Both the position numbers and the translations under genes were made by a program. From positions 496,001 through 560,000 of the forward strand of contig NZ_SUME01000003.1 of the NCBI RefSeq assembly GCF_005048855.1: a stretch of 64,000 nt of DNA, read 5' to 3'. The notes beneath the pieces are model-generated. The model was not told the origin of the DNA and ran no database searches. It saw nothing but the letters and a program-made list of their open reading frames with translations. This DNA comes from Sphingobacterium olei (GTDB lineage: Bacteria; Bacteroidota; Bacteroidia; Sphingobacteriales; Sphingobacteriaceae). This document shows, in pieces, positions 53,688 through 61,514 of the stretch. How positions within the stretch are numbered: the first letter of the stretch is position 1; every line of letters begins with the position of its first letter.

Positions 53688-54287
53688 ATGTCCCCCCAGA
53701 AGTTCAAAAGACAGTTAAGAGTTTATCGCATTGTATTCTATAAAGAAACTTTAGTAGATCCTAAAGAACATTTTTGGTCTTTTGTGGGCGCATTCGTAGG
53801 AATAAGTACCATAGCTTTTATTCAATCTTTGAGTCTTCCGGATCTAGAGAATATTTTTTTGATAGGATCTTTTGGGGCGTCAAGTGTGTTGATATATGGT
53901 GCCATACAAAGTCCGCTGGCACAACCCCGCAATCTAATCGGAGGCCATGTCGTTTCGGCTTTTATAGGTGTCACCATTGCTCGGATTATGCCTGATATCA
54001 TATGGTTAACTGCTCCAATGGCTGTATCGTTATCCATAGTTGTGATGCAGGTAACCCGCACATTGCATCCTCCTGGCGGAGCTACAGCATTAATAGCTGT
54101 AACGGGCGGGACAAAGATAGCTTCGATGGGATATTGGTATGTGCTTAGTCCGGTTTTATTAGGAGCATTGATTTTGTTTTTCGTTGCTTTAATATTCAAT
54201 AATATCACTAAAAATAGACACTATCCAATAAAAAACTCTCGCTTACGGTTATCAAGAAGACGGCAATTGCGTAAAAGATTTCAATAA
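53688..54287 (+). CDS. HPP-family membrane protein
   Basis: A 199-residue membrane protein with four or five hydrophobic segments and the family motif TLHPPGGATALIAVTGG (His-Pro-Pro). Other features are SFGASSVLIYGAIQSPLAQPRNLIGGH and a strongly basic C-terminus. In cyanobacteria and plants HPP proteins were linked to nitrite transport across membranes; for this branch the role is open. It follows rlmB closely and is convergent with the helicase gene. Confidence 0.88.
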   Translation: MSPQKFKRQLRVYRIVFYKETLVDPKEHFWSFVGAFVGISTIAFIQSLSLPDLENIFLIGSFGASSVLIYGAIQSPLAQPRNLIGGHVVSAFIGVTIARIMPDIIWLTAPMAVSLSIVVMQVTRTLHPPGGATALIAVTGGTKIASMGYWYVLSPVLLGALILFFVALIFNNITKNRHYPIKNSRLRLSRRRQLRKRFQ

Positions 54288-54400
54288 TCTACTCCCGGGC
54301 ACTTGAAATAGAATAATAAAGTTGTGTTGAATTAGATACAGGGTGGTTCTTATTCTGTAAAGATATGGGCTTTGTTAAAATATAAAATAAATCCTATTAT

Positions 54401-54435
54401 AAAAAAAGCCCCCTCATAACAAGGGAGCTTTTTAT
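54401..54435. terminator. Bidirectional terminator between HPP and helicase genes
   Basis: GCCCCCT pairs with AGGGAGC (one G-U) around TCATAACA, flanked by seven A on the left and TTTTTATT on the right, so it can act both ways. Confidence 0.75.
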
Positions 54436-54458
54436 TATAATAGTAAAGCTAGTTATTA

Positions 54459-56276
54459 CTAGTATTTGCTTTTAGATTCGCGACGTTTGCCAGAGAAGTC
54501 GCGGAAACCACCGCCACCACTGCGTTCTCTTTCTCTGCGTTCGCCACCGCTTCTGCGATCTCCACCACCGCTGTTACCAAAGCGTGAGCGTCCGCTGCGT
54601 TCGCCACCGCCACTACGTGAACGGTTTCCGCGATCTGAAGAGCCGCCTTCGCCAGATACTTCAATGCGAACGTTTCTTCCGTTGAAGTCGACGCCTTTAA
54701 ATCCTTGAATTACTTTATCTACGTCAGCATCTTGTACTTCAAAGAAAGTAAAAACGCCTTTTAAATCGATTTTACCAATTGATTTACCTGATATCTTCGT
54801 TGTATTACAAATATAACCTAAGATCTCTCCGCGATTAAATTCGTCTACTGAGCCTAAGTTCATGAATAAACGTGTAAATCCTTTAGAACCAGTGCGATCT
54901 CTGCGTTCACCTCTGTCAAAATCACGATCACCTCTTCCGTTATCACGTGCATCGATGTTCAAATCTGGAGCATCTTTATAATACTCTAAGAAACGGTTGA
55001 ATTCTAGCGAAGCAAATCTTTTTACGATATCCTCTTTCGATAAAGATTCAAAACCTTCCATGATAGCTGGTAGGAATTGATTGATTTGATCTTCGTTGAT
55101 TTCTACATTTTGAACTTTATCTACAATAGTTAATAATTGCTTTTCAACTACTGCAGAACCTTGAGGAACTTCTTTACGCTCAAATGATTTACCTATTACT
55201 TTTTCCAGGTGACGTATTTTGCTTTGCTCTTTAATGTTGACCAAAGAGATTGAAATACCAGTTTTACCGGCCCGAGCGGTACGGCCCGAACGGTGTGTGT
55301 AGTTTTCAATTTCGTCAGGTAAAGAGAAATTAATTACGTGTGTCACGTTATTTACGTCGATACCACGAGCAGCAACATCCGTTGCGATCAACAATTGTAA
55401 ATTGCGATCACGGTAACGTTTCATTACTTTGTCACGCTGTTGTTGAGATAAATCTCCGTGAAGTGAATCTGCATTATAACCATCCTTAATTAAGGCTTCG
55501 GCAATTTCTTGTGTTTCAATTTTTGTGCGACAGAATACGATACCAAAGATATCTGGATTGGAGTCTACAATACGTTTGAAAGCAGCGTATTTATCTTTTG
55601 CTCTGATTAAATAATAGTTATGCTCGATGTTCGCATTACCTGTATTTTTGGTTCCTACAGTCATTTCTACTGGATCTGTCATATAGTTTTTAGCTATACG
55701 GCGAACTTCAGCAGGCATGGTAGCCGAGAATAACCATGTTTTTTTAGTGTCAGGAGTTTCTGACAAAATGTTGTTGATGTCTTCTTGGAAACCCATGTTC
55801 AACATTTCGTCCGCTTCATCCAAAACAACATAATTTACTTGGGAAAAATCAATCGCTTTACGACCAATAATATCCAACATACGACCCGGGGTCGCTACTA
55901 CAATTTGCACGCCACGTCTGATCTGACGTAGTTGGTCACTGATATTTGCACCTCCATATACAGCCACAACATTCACGTTGTCGATGTACTTAGCATATTT
56001 TTCTAAATCTTTTGCGATTTGCAAACACAACTCACGTGTTGGACATAGGACCAACGCTTGTGGGTGTTTTTGAGAAAAGTCTAATTGCTCTAATAATGGA
56101 AGACCAAATGCCGCTGTCTTACCTGTGCCGGTTTGGGCTAATCCGACAAAATCGTCGTTACCAGTCAATAAAACAGGAATGGCTTTTTCCTGTATCTCGG
56201 AAGGTTTTTCAAAACCTAACTCTGTGATGGCATTAACAACCTCATGACGGATTCCCAGTTCTAAAAATGGGTTCAT
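54459..56276 (-). CDS. deaD: DEAD-box RNA helicase with RGG-like tail
   Basis: A 605-residue ATP-dependent RNA helicase. Domain 1 has the Q motif, AQTGTGKTAAFGLP, PTRELCLQI, LDEADEMLNMGF and FSATMP; domain 2 has SLHGDLSQQQRD, ATDVAARGIDV and HRSGRTARAG. A DbpA/CsdA-type RNA-binding domain (residues about 465-545) follows, then a Gly/Arg/Ser-rich tail (RSGGGERSGRSRFGN and similar) typical of RNA chaperone functions. It probably acts in ribosome assembly or RNA decay at low temperature. Confidence 0.94.
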   Translation of the reverse strand: MNPFLELGIRHEVVNAITELGFEKPSEIQEKAIPVLLTGNDDFVGLAQTGTGKTAAFGLPLLEQLDFSQKHPQALVLCPTRELCLQIAKDLEKYAKYIDNVNVVAVYGGANISDQLRQIRRGVQIVVATPGRMLDIIGRKAIDFSQVNYVVLDEADEMLNMGFQEDINNILSETPDTKKTWLFSATMPAEVRRIAKNYMTDPVEMTVGTKNTGNANIEHNYYLIRAKDKYAAFKRIVDSNPDIFGIVFCRTKIETQEIAEALIKDGYNADSLHGDLSQQQRDKVMKRYRDRNLQLLIATDVAARGIDVNNVTHVINFSLPDEIENYTHRSGRTARAGKTGISISLVNIKEQSKIRHLEKVIGKSFERKEVPQGSAVVEKQLLTIVDKVQNVEINEDQINQFLPAIMEGFESLSKEDIVKRFASLEFNRFLEYYKDAPDLNIDARDNGRGDRDFDRGERRDRTGSKGFTRLFMNLGSVDEFNRGEILGYICNTTKISGKSIGKIDLKGVFTFFEVQDADVDKVIQGFKGVDFNGRNVRIEVSGEGGSSDRGNRSRSGGGERSGRSRFGNSGGGDRRSGGERRERERSGGGGFRDFSGKRRESKSKY

Positions 56277-56316
56277 GAAATAAATTATACAATAGGCTCA
56301 ATTGCCTAAGGCGATG

Positions 56317-56324
56317 CAAAGATA
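56317..56324 (-). promoter_or_regulatory. TAnnTTTG promoter box for the helicase gene
   Basis: TATCTTTG on the minus strand, 40 bp before the helicase ATG. Confidence 0.4.
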
Positions 56325-56503
56325 GGGATTATATATGAATTATCCTATAGTTCAGAGCATTATATTTATAAAAATAATTTTATGAGATGAATATGATAAA
56401 CTTATATATGAAAAGTATAACTAGTTTTATAGTAGTTTGCATGTTGTTATTAGTCGTAAATAGCGTTTTACAGCAGAATAAGCCAAATGCTAAAGTTTTT
56501 TTT

Positions 56504-56511
56504 TAGCTTTG
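56504..56511 (+). promoter_or_regulatory. TAnnTTTG promoter box for the amino-acid permease gene
   Basis: TAGCTTTG, 26 bp before the ATG at 56538. It overlaps the longer open frame, which argues for the later start. Confidence 0.4.
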
Positions 56512-56537
56512 AATCTGTAAATATATTAATCTTAATT

Positions 56538-58031
56538 ATGTGGTATAAAAAATCGATTTCTAAACTGGTCGCGGAGGCTGAACAAAGTGGTGAAGGCACA
56601 TTGAAGCGAACCTTATCAAGTAGAGGATTGGTCGCTTTAGGGGTTGGGGCAATTATTGGGGCCGGATTATTTTCGTTGACCGGGATCGCGGCAGCCGACC
56701 ATGCGGGACCTGCGGTAATGCTTTCATTCATTATAGCGGCAGTAGGTTGTGCTTTTGCGGGGTTGTGTTATGCAGAGTTTGCTTCCATGATACCTGTAGC
56801 AGGAAGTGCCTATACCTATTCATATGCAACAATGGGTGAGTTCATGGCATGGATTATAGGATGGGATTTAGTATTAGAATATGCGCTGGCTGCGGCTACT
56901 GTGGCAGCAAGTTGGTCGCAGTATTTTAATCAATTGTTGCTCATATTTGGATTAGAGCTGCCTCCGGAATTGCTAACGGGGCCATGGGAAGGAGGAATGG
57001 TAAATCTTCCGGCGATTGTGGTCGTCTGTTTGTTATCCCTGCTATTAATGCGCGGTACGCAGGAATCTTCTTTTGTGAATAATATTTTGGTTGTATTGAA
57101 AGTAGCGGTTGTTTTGTTATTTATCGCTTTGGGTTGGCAATTTATTGATCCGGCAAATCACACGCCTTTTATTCCTGTAAATGAAGGGGAGACTTTACTT
57201 AAAAAGGGTGAAATAGGATTCTTTGATTTTTTCAAAGAGGGGTATTTTGGACATTATGGAATCAGTGGGGTATTACGTGCCGCAGGTGTCGTTTTCTTTG
57301 CTTTTATCGGATTTGATGCGGTCAGTACTGCAGCGCAGGAAGCTAAAAATCCAAAAAAAGGAATGCCAATTGGGATTATTGGTTCACTCATCATCTGTAC
57401 AATCCTGTATGTTCTTTTTTCTTATGTAATGACGGGCTTAGCACCTTATACAGATTTTAAAGGGGATGCTAAACCTGTCGCAACTGCATTCGAAAAAACA
57501 GGATATCATTTTCTGAATACGGCAATGATCGTTACAATTATTGCAGGGTATACTTCCGTTATTCTTGTGATGCTACTGGGGCAGAGTAGAGTCTTTTACA
57601 CCATGAGTAAAGATGGTTTGTTGCCAAAAATATTTTCTGACTTGTCAAAAAGGCAAACTCCTTGGAAGACAAATTTAATATTCATGGTTTTCGTTAGTGT
57701 GTTTGCCGGTTTCGTGCCTGTTTCGGATTTAGGACACATGGTAAGTATCGGAACGCTGCTTGCATTTACGTTAGTATGTATCGGCGTATTGGTGCTTCGG
57801 AAAAAAAATCCAATGGCTGAGCGTCCTTTTAAAACACCATTTGTTCCGTTAGTGCCTATTCTGGGTATTATCGTTTGTGTGGCGATGATGGCATCGCTTC
57901 CTCTTGAAAGCTGGGAACGTCTTGCTATATGGATGATTATAGGTGTTGTGGTCTATTTCCTATACGGGAAAAAACACAGTGTACTGCGTAAAGAAATTGA
58001 AAGCGGAGAGTCTAACGGTTCTGGTCGGTAG
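56538..58031 (+). CDS. APC-family amino acid permease
   Basis: A 497-residue inner-membrane transporter with about twelve to thirteen transmembrane helices. The N-terminal motif is LVALGVGAIIGAGLFSLTGIAAADHAGPA, followed by YAEFASMIPVAGSAYTYSYATMGE and FAFIGFDAVSTAAQEAKNPKKGMPIGI, as in the cationic amino-acid (YfnA/CAT) branch. It imports amino acids, probably with protons; specificity is not defined. The start at 56538 (MWYKKSISKL) was chosen because the upstream 17 codons contain the promoter box. Confidence 0.9.
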   Translation: MWYKKSISKLVAEAEQSGEGTLKRTLSSRGLVALGVGAIIGAGLFSLTGIAAADHAGPAVMLSFIIAAVGCAFAGLCYAEFASMIPVAGSAYTYSYATMGEFMAWIIGWDLVLEYALAAATVAASWSQYFNQLLLIFGLELPPELLTGPWEGGMVNLPAIVVVCLLSLLLMRGTQESSFVNNILVVLKVAVVLLFIALGWQFIDPANHTPFIPVNEGETLLKKGEIGFFDFFKEGYFGHYGISGVLRAAGVVFFAFIGFDAVSTAAQEAKNPKKGMPIGIIGSLIICTILYVLFSYVMTGLAPYTDFKGDAKPVATAFEKTGYHFLNTAMIVTIIAGYTSVILVMLLGQSRVFYTMSKDGLLPKIFSDLSKRQTPWKTNLIFMVFVSVFAGFVPVSDLGHMVSIGTLLAFTLVCIGVLVLRKKNPMAERPFKTPFVPLVPILGIIVCVAMMASLPLESWERLAIWMIIGVVVYFLYGKKHSVLRKEIESGESNGSGR

Positions 58032-58064
58032 TCGAATGATCAGAATAACTAGAAATTGTGTATT

Positions 58065-58096
58065 AAAAAAGGGAGCCCGCGAAGGCTCCCTTTTTC
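58065..58096. terminator. Bidirectional terminator between permease and ompA genes
   Basis: AAAAAGGGAGCC and GGCTCCCTTTTT pair around a short loop; both strands end in T-runs. It lies between two convergent genes. Confidence 0.88.
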
Positions 58097-58113
58097 ACGA
58101 CATAGCGTTTTTA

Positions 58114-59460
58114 TTAATAGAGTGTGAATTCTACACGACGATTTTGTTGGCGACCTTCTGCCGTTGCATTGGTAGCAATTGGCTGATTAGGGCCGTAACC
58201 CGTAGCTTCTATGCGGGATGCATTAGCTCCTTTAGAAACTAAATAAGCTTTTACCGCTTCAGCGCGCTCTTTTGACAGGCGTAAGTTTGTTTGCATGGAA
58301 CCTGTATTGTCGGTATGACCAGCTAATTTCAAACTAAAGTTTTTCTCAATCAAAATAGCAGCTACTCTGTCCAGAGATGAATAAGAAGTCGTACGGATAG
58401 TGGATTTACCAGTTTCGAACTCTAAATTTTTAATCGCTTCATCTACGACTTTTTTATCTTCTTCTGTAACGACAATTTTTTCAATTACTTTCGTTTCATG
58501 TTTTATTTCAGGAAGTGGACAACCTGAACCATCGACCTTAACGCCTGCTGGTGTGTTGGGGCATTTGTCAAATTTGTTTGCTACACCATCTCCGTCGTCA
58601 TCCCTCAACTCGTCATTCAGCGTATTCATTTGAGATTTTAACTCATTATTCGAAGCAACTAATGCATCACGTTCCGATTTCAGTTCATCGTACTTTTTAG
58701 TGTAATCGTCTACTAGCGTAGCTATAGGATTACTATTTCCTAAGTAAGGTTTATTACCGTTACCTAAGGCAATTTCTAAACCAGCATGTGCATAAGAAAA
58801 GAGGTCGTTTTTATACTGTCCACCAGCTCTTCCGTCGAAATCTTGATTAGCCCAATTTAATTGGTAACCTAAATCGAGGTTAATGCCTTTTGCGATAGCA
58901 AATTTAAACCCTGCGTCTACTGGTACGTATAATTTCGTTTGGGCTTCTGCGGTATTTGATGAGCCATCAGCTAGTATAGTAGTGGTTTCAAAATTTAACC
59001 CACCTAATCCCACAGCTACATAAGGCTTAATAAAACTGTTAAAAAACCGCCAATTGGTATTGGCCATAGTCCATTCCGCCGATAAGGCTGCGGACCAAGG
59101 TGTTTTGGTTTCGAATTCAGCAATATCACTACCTGCAGCATCTTCATTGATTCCACCTACTTTCCCGCCCATATATTGTGCTTTTAATCCAAATGATGGA
59201 GAAATTTGCTTTTTGATATAAGCGCTATAGCCCAAGTTATGGTTTAATTTATCGAAACCATCACGGTTAAAACCAAAAATGTTGGACTGGTTCAGGAGGC
59301 CTGCATTAACACCGACTGACCATGTTCTGTATTCCGAAGTATAACCTAACGGAGAGGTGCCTTCAATAGAGGTCTTATTTCTTTCCTGCGCAAACGATGC
59401 CGTTGTAATCATACCAGCAGCAATCAACATAGATACTTTTTGTAAATTTTTAATTTTCAT
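58114..59460 (-). CDS. OmpA-family outer-membrane protein
   Basis: A 448-residue protein with a signal peptide (cut near ASFAQ), an N-terminal eight-stranded beta-barrel-type region (about 25-220), a coiled-coil linker with a thrombospondin type 3 calcium-binding repeat (DDGDGVANKFDKCPNTPAG) and a C-terminal OmpA peptidoglycan-binding domain (LAGHTDNTGSMQTNLRLSKERAEAVKAYL...NRRVEF). It anchors the outer membrane to the cell wall. The start at 59460 (MKIKNLQKVSML) is the one giving the signal peptide. Confidence 0.93.
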   Translation of the reverse strand: MKIKNLQKVSMLIAAGMITTASFAQERNKTSIEGTSPLGYTSEYRTWSVGVNAGLLNQSNIFGFNRDGFDKLNHNLGYSAYIKKQISPSFGLKAQYMGGKVGGINEDAAGSDIAEFETKTPWSAALSAEWTMANTNWRFFNSFIKPYVAVGLGGLNFETTTILADGSSNTAEAQTKLYVPVDAGFKFAIAKGINLDLGYQLNWANQDFDGRAGGQYKNDLFSYAHAGLEIALGNGNKPYLGNSNPIATLVDDYTKKYDELKSERDALVASNNELKSQMNTLNDELRDDDGDGVANKFDKCPNTPAGVKVDGSGCPLPEIKHETKVIEKIVVTEEDKKVVDEAIKNLEFETGKSTIRTTSYSSLDRVAAILIEKNFSLKLAGHTDNTGSMQTNLRLSKERAEAVKAYLVSKGANASRIEATGYGPNQPIATNATAEGRQQNRRVEFTLY

Positions 59461-59565
59461 AAAATTTAATTTGATACCAAGTCTATGGCAAATCTTTTGC
59501 CAAATCATTCCATTGTTGATTTTTATTGGTAATAAACCCTATGAAAGTATCTATGTGTAGCTGTT

Positions 59566-59601
59566 GCGCTACAATGTAGGCTCTCTATGGCGATGTAGCG
59601 C
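59566..59601 (-). other. Inverted repeat just after the universal stress gene
   Basis: GCGCTACA (59566-59573) and TGTAGCGC (59594-59601) form an exact 8-bp stem around 20 bases, directly after the stop codon at 59602. There is no clear T-run, so it may be a weak terminator or an RNA end structure. Confidence 0.4.
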
Positions 59602-60453
59602 CTATGATTTAGCGAAAAATTTTGGTATTTTAATTTGGTAAGCCATTTTTTTGACAATATTTTCAGACGTAATTTGTCTTAAGAAACCTTTTTTGCTTTT
59701 TGTAACTAGAAGGATGTCTATTAATTCATCTGCTATGACACTGTCGATAGCGGAAGAAATATTCTCTTTGTACTGAATAAAGAAAGATTGATTCTTTACG
59801 ATGTATGAGATATTGTCTATTCCGGTCTCTTCGATGATGTGGGGTATAAATGAGTCAAACTTTTTGTCTATATTGGATATCGGTGTATTGTCGGTGTTTA
59901 TATGTATTAATATCAACTCGAAATCGTTGTCAAATACTTTTATCGCCTGCTTTAAGACATCTATTTCACCATCTTTGAAGTTGCATAATAAACCCACTTT
60001 ATCCTTTTTGAATTTTTTTGAATTCAAAGGTATCGCTAAAACAGGTGTGGCCGAATTCTGGAATACATCATACATATTAGATCCGATTAATAAGGCATCA
60101 AGTCCGGAAGAGCCTTTCGTGCCCATTACAATAGCATCATACGAATTTGAATGTGTTAATTGTTTGATTTCTTCATATAAGTTTCCATCTCTAAAAATGG
60201 TATTAATATTCACCTGTGGATACTTTCCTATTATTCTTGAAATCACTTGTTGCATATCCCTCTTTGCCATACCAACCCGCGGATCAATTAAATCTGGTGT
60301 GTCAATCGAATTACGATATATATTAGTATGGTCTGTAAAAATATGGACCAAGTCTATATCGTGATAAGTTTGTTTTGCGATTTCACAACCCACTTCAATT
60401 GCATTTTGGGAATATTCAGAAAAATCTACAGGAATGATAATTTTATTTGTCAT
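59602..60453 (-). CDS. Universal stress protein, two-domain
   Basis: A 283-residue protein made of two UspA domains. The first (IIIPVDFSEYSQNAIEVG) ends with the ATP-binding pattern GTKGSSGLDALLIGS, i.e. G-2x-G-9x-G-S intact; the second domain is more diverged. Such proteins bind ATP or AMP and accumulate in starvation or stress. It is preceded by a paralogue of the same layout 13 bp upstream. The start at 60453 matches the canonical N-terminus. Confidence 0.9.
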   Translation of the reverse strand: MTNKIIIPVDFSEYSQNAIEVGCEIAKQTYHDIDLVHIFTDHTNIYRNSIDTPDLIDPRVGMAKRDMQQVISRIIGKYPQVNINTIFRDGNLYEEIKQLTHSNSYDAIVMGTKGSSGLDALLIGSNMYDVFQNSATPVLAIPLNSKKFKKDKVGLLCNFKDGEIDVLKQAIKVFDNDFELILIHINTDNTPISNIDKKFDSFIPHIIEETGIDNISYIVKNQSFFIQYKENISSAIDSVIADELIDILLVTKSKKGFLRQITSENIVKKMAYQIKIPKFFAKS

Positions 60454-60466
60454 GGCTTTTGTGTTT

Positions 60467-61318
60467 TTAATTGTTATCAAAGAATGTAGGTTTCTTTAGA
60501 TTAAGGGTAATCTCTTTTGATACCGACTTTCTAAATAAACGTTCAAAGAAACTTTTGCGTGTTTTAGTGACTACAATCATATCAAAATCTTCTTTATTAA
60601 TCGTACTATTGATGACTTCTGCAATTGTATCCAAGTCTTTATCGGATTCGTCGACACATTCTAATGTGCTTGAGACTTGTTCGATTCCATTTAGATCTTG
60701 AATAATAAATACCCAAGAAGCCAGTTTTTCTTTAATTTGGTCTATATTCTTTTCATCCTTTACGACGTGGATGATTTCAAGATGCTGGATATGTTGAAAT
60801 AAGTTCAAAAAATCCTTAAGCGTTTCTAATTCTTCGGGTTTGAAATTTGTTAAAATTGCGGCTTTTTTCAGTTTAAAATTTTCGTGTCTATTGGGTATGG
60901 CAATTACAGGGACAGGGGATTGCGCGCTTATTTGGCTTGTATTACTGCCCCAAACAATAGATTTGTTACTTCCCCTGCCCGTTGTGCCCATTACGATAAG
61001 CCCAATGTTCTCCAGTTTTGCGTACAGTGGGAGCGTTTCTATTAATAACCCCCTTTCACAGGTGGTCTCTATGATGAGGTCTGCGAATTCGATGATGAGG
61101 TTGTTACGCAATTCCTCAATTAACAGATCGGCTTTGAAAATTTTGTCATCTTCAAATTTCTCTGCCAGTTCTTCAGAGTCAAAGTTTGAAGACTGAGCCG
61201 TATAACAATGATATAAGGTAATGCTTGCATTGTTTTTCTGCGCTAGCTTGCAGGCATATTGTGCAGCAAATAATGCATTTTCGGAAAAATCTGTAGGAAC
61301 TAGAATCTTGTTTTTCAT
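60467..61318 (-). CDS. Universal stress protein, two-domain (paralogue)
   Basis: A 283-residue tandem UspA-domain protein, first of a two-gene unit. The N-terminus is KNKILVPTDFSENALFAAQYA, and the nucleotide motif GTTGRGSNKSIVWGS (G-2x-G-9x-G-S) is intact in the first domain. It shares its length and design with the following gene, so the pair probably arose by tandem duplication. The C-terminal halves (DMIVVTKTRKSFFERLF and the equivalent) also align. Confidence 0.9.
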   Translation of the reverse strand: MKNKILVPTDFSENALFAAQYACKLAQKNNASITLYHCYTAQSSNFDSEELAEKFEDDKIFKADLLIEELRNNLIIEFADLIIETTCERGLLIETLPLYAKLENIGLIVMGTTGRGSNKSIVWGSNTSQISAQSPVPVIAIPNRHENFKLKKAAILTNFKPEELETLKDFLNLFQHIQHLEIIHVVKDEKNIDQIKEKLASWVFIIQDLNGIEQVSSTLECVDESDKDLDTIAEVINSTINKEDFDMIVVTKTRKSFFERLFRKSVSKEITLNLKKPTFFDNN

Positions 61319-61453
61319 GAAATCTTATATGTACTTATAGTCCATATAAATGTACTAAAAATAAATGAAGAATAAAGGAGTGTTATCACGTTTTAGTGGT
61401 ATTGTTGTCATTTTGGAAGAGTTTTACGATCCTTTAGGTCAATAGATTTATCG

Positions 61454-61484
61454 TTGGAAGAGCAATCATTTTTAAGTAGATTTG
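61454..61484 (+). promoter_or_regulatory. Promoter of alaS
   Basis: TTG (61454-61456) and TAGATTTG (61477-61484) are 20 bp apart, a full match to the Bacteroidota consensus. The ATG follows 30 bp later. Confidence 0.6.
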
Positions 61485-61514
61485 CATCGTTTATTAATTA
61501 AATAGATATAGTTC